In this document: piece by piece, positions 6,652-15,885 of the stretch
Numbering within the stretch: position 1 is the first letter of the stretch
Layout: every line of letters starts with the position of its first letter
Notes under the pieces: generated by a model
The model's database searches: none
What the model saw: the letters and a program-made list of their open reading frames with translations, nothing else
Told to the model about the DNA's origin: nothing
Position numbers and translations under genes: made by a program
NCBI GenBank assembly: GCA_902801475.1
Contig: CADCIO010000005.1
Coordinates: forward strand, 1 to 64,000
DNA: 64,000 nucleotides
Direction: 5' to 3'
Source of the DNA: an uncultured Bacteroidales bacterium
GTDB taxonomy: Bacteria > Bacteroidota > Bacteroidia > Bacteroidales > Bacteroidaceae

Positions 6652-8715
6652 TTGATTTCAAGATATTTACTCATATTCATATTCTTTACACTCCTTGTTC
6701 CGTCAAGCCGTGCACAACGTATCATTTCAGAGTTGGAAACGAACTCTGATATGTCGATGGATGCACGCCCCGACTCTGCTGAGACCAAGAAGAAAAAGAA
6801 AATTGTTCCTACTGACATAAGGGCCTGGACAGTGGATGAGACATATGGCAACATGACTGACACGTATGTTGACACCCTTCACCACATGTTCATGAACACC
6901 GACCTGCCCGAAGGCATCGAAGGACATTACAACTCGTTGGGTAATGTCGGTTCGCCTCGCCAGTCGCGTATCTTCATGGAACGTCCCATCACACCCGACT
7001 TCATGTTTACTGCCCCCTTCGACATGTTCTTCGTCGATACAGAGCATTTCCGTTTTTACAACACGAAGTCGCCCTTCATGAATGTGACCTACAACTGGAA
7101 CGGTTCGAAGAACACGGGTTCAGACCACGTCAAGGCCACCTACACCAACAACGCAGGGAAGAAATTCAATTTTGGTGGTATCTTTGACTACATCTACGGT
7201 CGTGGCTATTACGACACGCAATCCACCTCTTACATGAACGCTTCGGCATGGGCTTCCTACATCGCCGATAAATACAACTTCCACTTCTACTACCAACATA
7301 ACTTCATGAAGACGGCCGAGAATGGTGGTATCGAGGACGAGGGCTACATCACCAATCCTGAAAACATGGCAAGGGAGTTCACCTCCAACGACATTCCGAC
7401 GGTGCTCTCACAGACTTGGAACCGTCAGGAGCACGACCTCGTTTTCTTCAACCATCATTACAACATAGGTTTCTATCGCGAAGAAGAAGTGGATTCCGTC
7501 ACCACCAAAGAGGTGTTCGTGCCTGTCAGCAAGATATTCCATTCGGTGAAGCTCCAGAACATGATGCGCAACAATCGTGCCTACAAAGAGACGGAGAACT
7601 ACCATTCCTACACCTATCTGCCTGGCGATTCTACGCAAGACTACACCAAGCATTTCTATATCAAGAATTTGGTGGGACTGTCCTTGTGCGAGGGTTTCAA
7701 CAAATGGGCATTGTTTGGTTTGAATGCCTATGTAGGTTATGAATACAACCGATTCATGTTGCCAGATACGACCCGTTATGGAGGCTTATACACCAACACA
7801 ACGGGCATTATCGGCAAGCAATACTACAAAGAGCACAACGTGCTGGTCGGAGGACAGATTATCCGTACGCAAGGAACGACCGTCCATTACAATCTCGATG
7901 GAGAGTTTGTGGTGGCTGGTGAAGACATCGGTCAGTTTGATGTGAATGGTCATGCCGAAGTCAACATCCCATTGTTGGGCGACACAGCCCAAGTGGCACT
8001 CAACGCTTATGTCAAGAACATTGCTCCAAGTTTCTACTTCGACCATTATCACGGCAAGCACGCATGGTGGGACAAGAACATGGACAACGAGTTCAGAGAG
8101 CGTATCGAGGGTATCATCGACATTCCCCATACCAACACCAAAATCACGGTGGGCGTAGAGAATATCAAGAATTTCTGCTACTTCCAGAACACAGGCATCG
8201 CATTGCCCACTTCTGACGGCAATTCTGTGGTGAGCAACAACGTCTCCCCCATGCAGTGCAGCGACAACATCCAGGTGGTTAGCGCCAATCTGCGCCAATA
8301 CTTCAAGCTGGGCATCCTGCATTGGGAAAACGACATCACTTACCAGACTTGCAGTCATTCGGATGTTTTGCCCCTTCCTGTCGTATCGCTCTACACCAAC
8401 CTCTACCTGCGTTTTAAGATTGCCAAGGTGCTCAAAACAGAGTTTGGTGCCGACATGAAGTATTTCACAGAATACAACGTGCCAGACTATTCACCCGTCA
8501 TCGGCATGTTCATGAATCAGAACACGCTGAAAAAAGAAAAAGTGGGCAATTACCCACTTCTCTCCGTTTATGCCAATTTCGATTTGAAACGTACGCGCTT
8601 CTACGTGATGTACCACCACTTCAATCAGTCCGACGGCCGTTACTTCTGGTTACCTAACTACCCAATGAATCCGGCCAGCATCCGTTTCGGCTTGAGTTGG
8701 AACTTCTACGATTAA
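6652..8715 (+). CDS. Putative outer-membrane porin (Bacteroidetes putative porin family)
   Basis: The 687-residue protein has a signal peptide (about residues 1-21, cleaved after SSRA) and many alternating, aromatic-rich strands typical of an outer-membrane barrel, ending in the aromatic FGLSWNFYD. The region DTYVDTLHHMFMNTDLPEG (about residues 71-89) and the segments after it resemble the Bacteroidetes putative porin family. The start is a TTG at 6652; no ATG lies close enough to preserve the signal peptide. The substrate is unknown. A bidirectional terminator separates it from convergent ispE. Confidence 0.82.
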   Translation: MISRYLLIFIFFTLLVPSSRAQRIISELETNSDMSMDARPDSAETKKKKKIVPTDIRAWTVDETYGNMTDTYVDTLHHMFMNTDLPEGIEGHYNSLGNVGSPRQSRIFMERPITPDFMFTAPFDMFFVDTEHFRFYNTKSPFMNVTYNWNGSKNTGSDHVKATYTNNAGKKFNFGGIFDYIYGRGYYDTQSTSYMNASAWASYIADKYNFHFYYQHNFMKTAENGGIEDEGYITNPENMAREFTSNDIPTVLSQTWNRQEHDLVFFNHHYNIGFYREEEVDSVTTKEVFVPVSKIFHSVKLQNMMRNNRAYKETENYHSYTYLPGDSTQDYTKHFYIKNLVGLSLCEGFNKWALFGLNAYVGYEYNRFMLPDTTRYGGLYTNTTGIIGKQYYKEHNVLVGGQIIRTQGTTVHYNLDGEFVVAGEDIGQFDVNGHAEVNIPLLGDTAQVALNAYVKNIAPSFYFDHYHGKHAWWDKNMDNEFRERIEGIIDIPHTNTKITVGVENIKNFCYFQNTGIALPTSDGNSVVSNNVSPMQCSDNIQVVSANLRQYFKLGILHWENDITYQTCSHSDVLPLPVVSLYTNLYLRFKIAKVLKTEFGADMKYFTEYNVPDYSPVIGMFMNQNTLKKEKVGNYPLLSVYANFDLKRTRFYVMYHHFNQSDGRYFWLPNYPMNPASIRFGLSWNFYD

Positions 8716-8734
8716 AAAGGATGAACCACAATAT

Positions 8735-8768
8735 AAAAGGGATGAACCCGTTTGAGTTCATCCCTTTT
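8735..8768. terminator. Bidirectional terminator between porin and ispE
   Basis: AAAAGGGATGAAC (8735-8747) pairs with GTTCATCCCTTTT (8755-8767); A-tract on one side and T-tract on the other let it serve both convergent genes. Confidence 0.85.
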
Positions 8769-8771
8769 GTT

Positions 8772-9599
8772 TTACAATTCCCGTTGACGGCAGAACATCC
8801 CGCTGAACTTTTCGTCGATGTTCTCTACAGGGTCTTCAAAGATGCCAAACACACTCGAACCACTGCCCGACATGCTGGCATATACGGCACCAAGATCATA
8901 CATCTGATCCTTGATGGCAGCAATCTCAGGATATTTCGAGAACACGCTCGTCTCAAAATCATTCACCACCGTATCCTTCCACGTCTCGATGGGCTGAGCA
9001 AGGAGTTCAGGCAACTGCTTCTTGGGATGCTGCACCTTCACCTTCGCATAAGCATCCTTCGTCGAGACAAAGATGTCAGGCTTCACCAACACCAACTGCT
9101 TATACTTCAGGTTCAATTCAACAGGATGGAACACATTGCCAATACCCGTCGCAAACACAGGCTTGTTCTGGATGAAGAAAGGACAATCTGCACCCAGCTG
9201 AGAACAATAGTTCTCCATCTGCTCTATGGTCAGTCCCAATTTGAAACGCTCGTTCAGCGTCTTCACCGTGAAAGCCGCATCAGCAGAACCACCACCCAAG
9301 CCTGCACCTGTCGGGATATGCTTATACAATCCTATGCTCACAGGAGGCAAATCAAAATCTCGCTTCAACAACTTCAGCGCCCTCACCACCAGATTGTCCT
9401 CTGGCGAGCCATCCAATACTGTGCCCGTCACCTTGAGGCGATAGCCACACGCAGGCACATCCGAATCTATTTCCTGGATCTCCAAGATGTCCTGCAAACC
9501 AATCGGATAAAACACCGTCTCCAGATTATGGTAGCCGTCTGGGCGTTTCTCTACAACGTTTAGGCCGATGTTTATCTTTGCATTAGGATATACTATCAT
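8772..9599 (-). CDS. ispE: 4-diphosphocytidyl-2-C-methyl-D-erythritol kinase
   Basis: This GHMP kinase of the MEP isoprenoid pathway phosphorylates CDP-methylerythritol. The 275-residue length is normal. Visible motifs are the N-terminal [11 protein letters not shown] with substrate Lys8, the ATP-binding glycine loop [14 protein letters not shown] (96-109) and the C-terminal GHMP motif [12 protein letters not shown]. It lies 18 bases downstream of the PNPOx lipoprotein gene on the same strand and may be co-transcribed with it; the two have no obvious functional link. Confidence 0.95.
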   Translation of the reverse strand: MIVYPNAKINIGLNVVEKRPDGYHNLETVFYPIGLQDILEIQEIDSDVPACGYRLKVTGTVLDGSPEDNLVVRALKLLKRDFDLPPVSIGLYKHIPTGAGLGGGSADAAFTVKTLNERFKLGLTIEQMENYCSQLGADCPFFIQNKPVFATGIGNVFHPVELNLKYKQLVLVKPDIFVSTKDAYAKVKVQHPKKQLPELLAQPIETWKDTVVNDFETSVFSKYPEIAAIKDQMYDLGAVYASMSGSGSSVFGIFEDPVENIDEKFSGMFCRQREL

Positions 9600-9617
9600 A
9601 GTTTCATTATTTAGTCC

Positions 9618-10166
9618 TTAAAAGCGTACCTTACGTTCTGGTCCCGCAAATGAGCAGAAGCGGGCAGTGCCGTTCGTAATGTAGAGCACAGCCATGTTGT
9701 CATCATCAGCCTTATACATCGACTTCAAGCCCTCGTTGCGATTCAGGAACTCTTCCTTCACACTGAGCGTTTCGTCGTTCACCAGCGTGCCACTAACACG
9801 GATCCACTCGCTACCCGAAGGCTTCAGGGCGCAAATCTCAAACTTTCCGTTCGCAGCCATCTGCTTATAAACGTCCTTCACCTTGCCCGTCATAATGTAG
9901 AGACGGCCATCAATAATCTCTGAAACACCGAAGGGACGCACATGAGGCTGGTCACCATCGGCAGTGGCGATGAAGAATGCATTGCACTCCTTCAGAAACG
10001 CCTGAACTTCCTGCATGTTAGCTTCTTTCATTTCCTGACTGGTTGTGTCGTTTTCCACGACTTCGTTATTAACCTCGTCACCCCCCGTTGCCGGAGTGTC
10101 CGCTTGCTTATTGTTGCATGCCATCATTGCAATCACGGCTGCCATCACGAATAAGATCTTTTTCAT
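9618..10166 (-). CDS. Exported lipoprotein with a pyridoxamine 5'-phosphate oxidase-like FMN-binding fold
   Basis: The 182-residue protein begins with a lipoprotein signal (MKKILFVMAAVIAMMAC, lipobox MMAC), then an acidic/threonine linker (about residues 20-48), then a PNPOx-like split barrel: EVQAFLKECNAFFIATADGD, PHVRPFGVSEIIDGRLYIMT, a GSEWIRVSGTL strand and the closing RFCSFAGPERKVRF. Cytoplasmic relatives bind FMN or F420 and act as small oxidoreductases. Here the domain is predicted to be lipid-anchored in the periplasm or at the cell surface, which is unusual. Substrate and cofactor are unknown. Confidence 0.82.
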   Translation of the reverse strand: MKKILFVMAAVIAMMACNNKQADTPATGGDEVNNEVVENDTTSQEMKEANMQEVQAFLKECNAFFIATADGDQPHVRPFGVSEIIDGRLYIMTGKVKDVYKQMAANGKFEICALKPSGSEWIRVSGTLVNDETLSVKEEFLNRNEGLKSMYKADDDNMAVLYITNGTARFCSFAGPERKVRF

Positions 10167-10195
10167 AGTTTCCCTTGTTTAGTGAATAATTTTTG

Positions 10196-10227
10196 CAAAA
10201 TTACATCAAAGCATTGACATATGCAAA
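10196..10227 (-). promoter_or_regulatory. Promoter of the PNPOx lipoprotein - ispE pair
   Basis: On the minus strand: TTTG (10227-10224), 20 bases, TAATTTTG (10203-10196), 30 bases before the ATG at 10166. Confidence 0.75.
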
Positions 10228-10270
10228 TAATGTGTGCTTTTCTTTTTGGGTTTTTATATTTATTGATGCC

Positions 10271-11455
10271 TTAATGTTTGATTTTCTTTTTGTATTCACT
10301 CCAACGGGCTCGGATACTGTTGACGTAGTCGTAGGTCTCACTGCCACGGAAGTAGCCGTACTTAACCTCTGACTGATTATAATACTGAGCATCGCTCATC
10401 TTGAGCACAAAAGCATCAACATTGCCGAGCCACACGTTGGGATTCTTTCCGTATTTCTGAGCTAAAGCACGGGCATCGTCCACATGACCAGGTCCGGCAT
10501 TGTAGGCAGCCAAGATGAAGTTGATGCGCTCGTCAGAGTTACTAATGCTGGAATAGTGGGTATTCAGTTTGGTAATGAGCTTGGAAGCACCACGCACATT
10601 GCTCTCTGGCACAAACACATCAGCTTGGGACACACCCACATCACGTGCTGTACCAGGCATCAGCTGCATCAAGCCCATTGCACCCATATAAGACACAGCC
10701 TGTGGATCGAAAGCAGACTCCTGATAAGCCTGTGCTGCCATCAGACGCCAATCCCAGCCACACGAAATGGCATACTTCTTGAAGAGGTCGTCGTAGAGTG
10801 AAATCTGACCACGAGAAGCATTAAGGATAGGAGAAGACACTTTACGACGGGGAACATACGTGCGTCCACTGCTCGACTTGATGCGGATGGTGGTGTAATC
10901 AAAGAAGTCCTTCTGGTGGGCTGTCATCCATTGTGACAGGGAAGCTGACAACTGGGGAGAATCCTTACGAACAGCCCACGCAGCATGAGCTTTGGGACGT
11001 AGCGACTCGTCTTTACGTTGTTGGGAAAGACTATCCATGAAGGTAAACATCTCCTGTTCACCCACGTAATCCAGAAAGGCAGCAAGGGAGTCTGCCTGAG
11101 TCACCTGACAGGCAATGAAGTCTCCCTCTCCATGCTGAAGTTTCTCAATCAGATCATGTTGATTACGAGACACATCCACACGAACACTTACGCCAATACT
11201 CTTAGCGTACTCACGAGCAATCATGAACTGCACACCAAAGTCTTCACCTCGAAATTCGAAGTAACTTTCAGGACCATAAAGCGTGAGCACAATGAGTTCG
11301 CCATTCTGCTGGATGTCGGGCAAATCAAAATGTGGAGGGGCGTCGTTGGCATTGGTCTTAAACGGAGACCGCCCAGCCTCACCTTGCGACTTATTGGAGT
11401 CACAAGCCATGATGCTGAGCAGTACACATAGAAGAATGAGCCAACGCCGTATCAT
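10271..11455 (-). CDS. Membrane-bound lytic transglycosylase, MltF-like lipoprotein
   Basis: The 394-residue protein has a lipoprotein signal (lipobox IMAC, Cys18), a substrate-binding-protein-like domain (about residues 50-190) and a C-terminal soluble-lytic-transglycosylase domain (about 220-385). The catalytic Glu is E246 in YQESAFDP; GAMGLMQLMPGTARDVGV and the AAYNAGPGHV motif follow. It would cleave peptidoglycan glycans to 1,6-anhydromuropeptides at the outer membrane. The gene abuts the upstream small-protein gene exactly (stop at 11456-11458, ATG at 11455-11453), so the two are probably translationally linked. Confidence 0.9.
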   Translation of the reverse strand: MIRRWLILLCVLLSIMACDSNKSQGEAGRSPFKTNANDAPPHFDLPDIQQNGELIVLTLYGPESYFEFRGEDFGVQFMIAREYAKSIGVSVRVDVSRNQHDLIEKLQHGEGDFIACQVTQADSLAAFLDYVGEQEMFTFMDSLSQQRKDESLRPKAHAAWAVRKDSPQLSASLSQWMTAHQKDFFDYTTIRIKSSSGRTYVPRRKVSSPILNASRGQISLYDDLFKKYAISCGWDWRLMAAQAYQESAFDPQAVSYMGAMGLMQLMPGTARDVGVSQADVFVPESNVRGASKLITKLNTHYSSISNSDERINFILAAYNAGPGHVDDARALAQKYGKNPNVWLGNVDAFVLKMSDAQYYNQSEVKYGYFRGSETYDYVNSIRARWSEYKKKIKH

Positions 11456-11665
11456 CTAACCTTTGCGTTGGGAGGCGCGGTTCTTCACACGTTGGCGTAT
11501 CTCTGCCTTATGCTTAGCCGCACCCGACTTATGGGAACCTGTCTGATAGGCCTTTTTTCGAGCTTTAGTCTTCACCTTGTTGGGGTCTTCCTTCTTCTCG
11601 CTCTTCGCCTTACCAAAGTTGATGCCATTCATGATGGCATACTGGATTTCGTTATCTGAAGCCAC
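11456..11665 (-). CDS. Small basic protein, unknown function
   Basis: The 69-residue protein has an N-terminal ASDNEIQYAIMNGINFGKAK segment and a Lys/Arg-rich remainder (KVKTKARKKAYQTGSHKSG, then RQRVKNRASQRKG). It has no membrane segment or cysteines. The composition suggests nucleic-acid or ribosome contact, but that is only inference and I do not recognise a family. It directly abuts the transglycosylase gene downstream, which supports a real gene. Confidence 0.55.
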   Translation of the reverse strand: MASDNEIQYAIMNGINFGKAKSEKKEDPNKVKTKARKKAYQTGSHKSGAAKHKAEIRQRVKNRASQRKG

Positions 11666-11667
11666 TT

Positions 11668-11705
11668 AGATAATTGAGAATTGAAAATGGATAATTGACA
11701 ATTAT
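11668..11705. repeat. Short intergenic repeat of (aattg/gaaaatt) units
   Basis: Units such as gataattgagaattgaaaa and gataattgacaattatta sit between the AICAR formyltransferase stop and the small basic gene. It belongs to the same degenerate family as the runs at 15801, 45350, 52757, 57194 and 57833. Confidence 0.5.
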
Positions 11706-12886
11706 TAATGATGGAAGAGGCGGATGCCTGTAAATGCCATAGCGATACCGTACTTGTTGCAGGTCTCAATGACATTGTCATCACGCACGGAACCACCAGC
11801 CTGAGCAATGTACTGCACACCACTCTTGTGGGCACGTTCGATGTTGTCACCAAATGGGAAGAACGCATCAGAACCCAGACACACATTCGTATTCTGCGCC
11901 AACCATGCTTTCTTCTCTTCCATCGTGAGAGGCTCAGGCTTTTCAGTGAAGAAGTTCTGCCAAGTGCCTTCACGCAGTACATCCTCGTATTCATCGCCAA
12001 TATACACATCAATGGTGTTGTCGCGGTCAGCACGACGAATGTCGCTCTTGAATGGCAATGCCAACACCTTTGGACATTGACGCAACCACCAGATGTCAGC
12101 TTTGTTACCAGCCAAACGAGTACAATGGATACGGCTCTGCTGACCAGCTCCAATGCCAATAGCCTGTCCGTCTTTCACATAGCAGACAGAGTTCGACTGC
12201 GTGTATTTCAGTGTGATGAGTGCAATCTTGAGGTCTCGCTTTGCATCAGCAGGAATGTCCTTGTTGTCAGTTGGTATGTTCTCGAAGAGGTTGTCACCCG
12301 TCAGGTCAATCTCATTGCGACCCTGCTCAAATGTAATACCAAACACCTGCTTGCGTTCGATGGGTGCAGGGGTATAATTTGGATCCATCTTGATGACGCA
12401 ATAAGTGCCATTGCGCTTAGCACGAAGAATCTCCAATGCCTCTGGTGTATAATCAGGAGCAATGATACCATCACTCACCTCACGCTTGATAAGAGTAGCT
12501 GTAGCCTCATCACAAGTGTCAGAGAGCGCGATGAAATCACCAAATGACGACATGCGGTCAGCACCACGAGCACGTGCATAAGCTGTAGCAATCGGAGTAA
12601 GTGGAATCTTCACGTCATCCACAAAGTAAATCTTCTTCAGCGTGTCACTCAATGGAGCACCTACAGCTGCACCAGCTGGGCTAACATGCTTGAACGAAGC
12701 AGCCGATGGCATACCTGTAGCCGCCTTCAGTTCCTTGACCAACTGCCAGCTATTGAAGGCATCAAGCAAATTGATGTAACCTGGACGACCGTTAAGCACT
12801 TCGATAGGGAGTTCGCCCTCCTCCATATAGACGCGTGATGGCTTCTGATTAGGGTTGCAGCCATACTTCAATGCGAGTTCTTTCAT
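11705..12886 (-). CDS. Stand-alone phosphoribosylaminoimidazolecarboxamide (AICAR) formyltransferase
   Basis: The 393-residue protein matches the AICAR transformylase half of PurH without the N-terminal IMP cyclohydrolase domain. Visible family segments are the N-terminal LKYGCNPNQKPS, NGRPGYINLLDAFNSWQLVK, the KHVSPAGAAVG catalytic Lys-His segment (about residues 66-76), the SNSVCYVKDGQAIGIGAGQQ stretch and the C-terminal AQAGGSVRDDNVI. It transfers formyl from 10-formyl-THF to AICAR in purine synthesis. Bacteroidetes often carry such a stand-alone copy, sometimes beside a full PurH elsewhere; which case applies here cannot be told from the window. Confidence 0.9.
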   Translation of the reverse strand: MKELALKYGCNPNQKPSRVYMEEGELPIEVLNGRPGYINLLDAFNSWQLVKELKAATGMPSAASFKHVSPAGAAVGAPLSDTLKKIYFVDDVKIPLTPIATAYARARGADRMSSFGDFIALSDTCDEATATLIKREVSDGIIAPDYTPEALEILRAKRNGTYCVIKMDPNYTPAPIERKQVFGITFEQGRNEIDLTGDNLFENIPTDNKDIPADAKRDLKIALITLKYTQSNSVCYVKDGQAIGIGAGQQSRIHCTRLAGNKADIWWLRQCPKVLALPFKSDIRRADRDNTIDVYIGDEYEDVLREGTWQNFFTEKPEPLTMEEKKAWLAQNTNVCLGSDAFFPFGDNIERAHKSGVQYIAQAGGSVRDDNVIETCNKYGIAMAFTGIRLFHH

Positions 12887-12941
12887 GTGTAAAATATTGT
12901 TGAGTGTTTGAATATTTCTTAGCTAACTCAGAAAGTTTCGA

Positions 12942-12949
12942 CAAAGTTA
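12942..12949 (-). promoter_or_regulatory. -7 box upstream of AICAR formyltransferase
   Basis: TAACTTTG on the minus strand, 56 bases before the ATG at 12886. The -33 partner is a weak CTTG (12975-12972) at a 22-base spacing. Confidence 0.4.
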
Positions 12950-13004
12950 GGCAAAATAATTGTAACAAGCCCAAGCATCGCCGAGTTTTTTGTTCTTTTT
13001 AACA

Positions 13005-15710
13005 CTAATCCTTCAACACAAATTTGCCTTCTGGCGTCATACCCTCCGCACTGATGTACATTTCCTCACAAGTGGAGTTGTTGAAGAACTCAATCTTTGC
13101 CTTGCCCTCCTCGTCAGCCTTCACTTCAGGTGCCCAATATATGGTGCGTCGGAAATCCGCCATAGGTGGAATGACATTATAATCCTCCATCTGGAACGTG
13201 GATATTTCATTGAACCCTTGGAAATAGGTACGTCGGATGCCCTTGTTGCTCTCCGTCGTGAAGCGATGGTGCAGATAGAGATAAATCTTCACGTGGTTGC
13301 TCTTGTCATCCCCTACCTCTCCTGGCGTTTCACCTAAAGCTCCACGGGCAGCTGCGCGACTGTCGTAATCGGGGTCGTAAGGTGCGATGTAAACACTCTT
13401 GATTTCATCCAGCCACATCGGGAAGAACGTGTCACCCGCTGCACTTGTCTCCGAGGTGATAGCACCAGCATTCATCGTTTCACCATTGTCCACGATCCAC
13501 TCAATAGGCTGATGACCGTATGACATGTGACCATACCAGTCAGCCCATCCAGTCGTATCTGGATCTCCTCCTACTATCGGCAAGTCGATGCACTCAGGGT
13601 TGTTGAACATGGCGTTCTTCTTTGCCAAGAGTTCAAATATGGTGGGTTCTTCTTCGCCTCGGTCACGAATATTATCCAGTTCACGGTCAATATCATAATA
13701 CAAGGATGCCCACTTGCGAGCATAGTTCTCGTTCTTGAACTTGAAGTCATCATTCGTGAAATAACGACGTTTCGCCTTCACCGTCACATTTTGCAACACG
13801 ATGTTCTTCTGTGTGATAGGGATGAATTCCTCACCTTCTGGCACAGGCTCGTTTTCGCTATGCACAAACATGTTCGGTCCCTTAGGCATCTTCACACTGG
13901 CCTCCACAGGACTGATATAGCGTGGTGTAGGTGAAATCTGCCTGTCCACTCCCACGCGGAACGTCTTCTTCTTGTCATTGATACGGGTATAGAAGAACAT
14001 CTTCCACTCACCATCCATAAACGGCAATCCAAACACATAATTACCATCTTTGTCTGTCTTCGTGTTACCCGTCAGACTCTGTCCGTACTGATTATAGAGA
14101 ATCAGTTCCAAATCCACATCGTTAACAGGATTACGCTTGCGATATTCGTTCAGTTTGCCAAACACATAAAACTTGTCTTCCACTGGCTGCAACTTCTCTC
14201 TGGGGGTGAGACCAGCCATCTCTTCCCAGTTGTAGCGTCTCCATCCTTGCGTCAGCATCAGCATGTCCGATGCTTTGCGGTGCTCCTGGTCATCTGATTC
14301 GAAATAGTAATCCACATGGTCGATATATCCCCTCACCTCTGAGCTCAACAACATCCACGTCTTCAAATTGCCGCGCTTTTCACCTGGCATCGCCATCGCA
14401 TCCATCGCAGAGAAGGAGAACATCGCGTTGGGCAAGGTCTGTACATTCAACGTCACCTTTCCACAAGGTTTTAACCACGCAGATTCAGCCGTAAATGAAA
14501 TACTGTCTGTTACCGATGGCTTCGGACAGATGAAGAACAAGCGGTCTGCCAACACCTGTCCATTGCTGTTGAACACCGTCATTTGGTTCACTCCCTCCTT
14601 CATCTGCTCACGATTCAGTTCCAACTCAATCAGCGGTGATGCCACCAAAGTATCACAATAATAAATATTACCGTTGTTCATCAATGCATAGCCAATCAGT
14701 TCGCCACACACGCCACCCGTGCATTGCAGCGTTGCCAGTACATCGTCACTCACCACATCCAGCGTCAGCGCACATCCTTCACGTCGTGCTGCAGGCAACG
14801 CATAGACCTGTTCCTTATTCTTTCCGTTCATCATCTTCATCGACAGTCCCGATGCATCTGGAATGACCGTAAATTCTCCCCTACCCAACGTGTCCGTCTG
14901 CACTGTCGCCAACACATCGCCCTGCTTGTTCACCACAAAACCTTCTCCACGATAAGGACGTCCATCATCTGTTACTGACAGCATCGCCACATGACATTTT
15001 TTCCCTTGCACCATATCACCTCCCTCTGGATAGAACTGCACACTCACCGTCTTCGCCTCATTGTCTGAATAGATGCCCTCCTTCACAGCCTTCATGTAGA
15101 GTGAGTCCTGCTGGTCACGATTGTTGGGATTGCGCTCCTGATACAAACGCGTGTCAATGGTCAAATCCGTATAGTCACCCTCCTTAGCTGGCGTCTTGAA
15201 CACAGGGAATACTCTTGAGAACACAGCGTTCACACCCCAGTTCGTCATATAACGTGTATATGCACGCACCTCATAGAAACCTGTGCCGAACAATGAATCG
15301 ACCTTCACGTCACCATGTGCTTGCCCCTCCTCATTGATATAATATTTCTGTGTCTTGACCACATCTCCACTCGGATTCAGCAGTTCCACATACAACACCT
15401 TGCTCAAGTCTGTCGGACGTCCATTGTCAGCACGCGTCACATACGCCTTGAACCAAATCGTTTCCCCTTCAAAATAGCCTGTATTGTCAAAGTGCATATA
15501 CACCTTCTCCTGCGGCACAGCCCTGTTGAAGCCCATCACGTGCTGCACATACGAGACAATGCCCTTCGTCTGCACATCCGTAGCCGACACCTCATTCACA
15601 CCCTGCGCCATTACCCACATCGGCATAACGCACAACAAACAAACAGCCGCCACACGCCACATACGACGCAGGCAGGCTCCATACCTTAAAATACTTACTT
15701 GTTGAGACAT
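13005..15710 (-). CDS. Large exported MG2 (macroglobulin-like) domain protein
   Basis: The 901-residue protein has a signal peptide (ends near MPMWVMAQ, residue 36) and an MG2-type beta-sandwich: PQEKVYMHFDNTGYFEGETI and WFKAYVTRADNGRPTDLSKV, the pattern seen in alpha-2-macroglobulin-like and TonB-linked Bacteroidetes proteins. Further Ig-like domains follow, then a segment (about residues 630-780, ITQKNIVLQNVTVKAKRR) that recalls the plug region of TonB receptors, and a closing beta domain (EAKIEFFNNSTCEEMYIS-like). No thioester motif (CGEQ) is visible. Role unknown; probably an envelope or surface protein. It has its own -7 box at 15753. Confidence 0.72.
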   Translation of the reverse strand: MSQQVSILRYGACLRRMWRVAAVCLLCVMPMWVMAQGVNEVSATDVQTKGIVSYVQHVMGFNRAVPQEKVYMHFDNTGYFEGETIWFKAYVTRADNGRPTDLSKVLYVELLNPSGDVVKTQKYYINEEGQAHGDVKVDSLFGTGFYEVRAYTRYMTNWGVNAVFSRVFPVFKTPAKEGDYTDLTIDTRLYQERNPNNRDQQDSLYMKAVKEGIYSDNEAKTVSVQFYPEGGDMVQGKKCHVAMLSVTDDGRPYRGEGFVVNKQGDVLATVQTDTLGRGEFTVIPDASGLSMKMMNGKNKEQVYALPAARREGCALTLDVVSDDVLATLQCTGGVCGELIGYALMNNGNIYYCDTLVASPLIELELNREQMKEGVNQMTVFNSNGQVLADRLFFICPKPSVTDSISFTAESAWLKPCGKVTLNVQTLPNAMFSFSAMDAMAMPGEKRGNLKTWMLLSSEVRGYIDHVDYYFESDDQEHRKASDMLMLTQGWRRYNWEEMAGLTPREKLQPVEDKFYVFGKLNEYRKRNPVNDVDLELILYNQYGQSLTGNTKTDKDGNYVFGLPFMDGEWKMFFYTRINDKKKTFRVGVDRQISPTPRYISPVEASVKMPKGPNMFVHSENEPVPEGEEFIPITQKNIVLQNVTVKAKRRYFTNDDFKFKNENYARKWASLYYDIDRELDNIRDRGEEEPTIFELLAKKNAMFNNPECIDLPIVGGDPDTTGWADWYGHMSYGHQPIEWIVDNGETMNAGAITSETSAAGDTFFPMWLDEIKSVYIAPYDPDYDSRAAARGALGETPGEVGDDKSNHVKIYLYLHHRFTTESNKGIRRTYFQGFNEISTFQMEDYNVIPPMADFRRTIYWAPEVKADEEGKAKIEFFNNSTCEEMYISAEGMTPEGKFVLKD

Positions 15711-15752
15711 ATAAACTTTTGTGTATCTTTTTCCCTTTTCTTAAAAGGATAG

Positions 15753-15760
15753 CAAAGTTA
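15753..15760 (-). promoter_or_regulatory. -7 box upstream of the MG2 protein
   Basis: TAACTTTG on the minus strand, 43 bases before the ATG at 15710; no clear TTTG partner at the right distance. Confidence 0.4.
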
Positions 15761-15800
15761 CACAAAAGTTTAAAGATAGCCACCAAGAATACAGTAAAAT

Positions 15801-15838
15801 GATGAAATTTCAATTCCCAATTTTCCATTTTCAATTAA
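15801..15838. repeat. Short intergenic repeat (caattcccaattttccattttcaatt type)
   Basis: This run of aattttc/ttcaatt units lies between divergent genes. It directly precedes the TACCTTTG box at 15846 and so forms the -33 region of the downstream gene's promoter. Confidence 0.5.
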
Positions 15839-15845
15839 AAAGTAT

Positions 15846-15853
15846 TACCTTTG
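15846..15853 (+). promoter_or_regulatory. -7 box upstream of the acidic-tailed protein
   Basis: TACCTTTG lies 33 bases before the ATG at 15886. The -33 position (15822-15825) is tttt, inside the short repeat. Confidence 0.45.
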
Positions 15854-15885
15854 CACCCAAATTTCACATTATTATCATCAACACA

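Noticed and set aside
8697..9563. 288-codon open frame antisense to ispE
   Set aside because: It starts inside the porin stop and terminator and gives an Arg/His-rich translation without motifs; ispE is certain.
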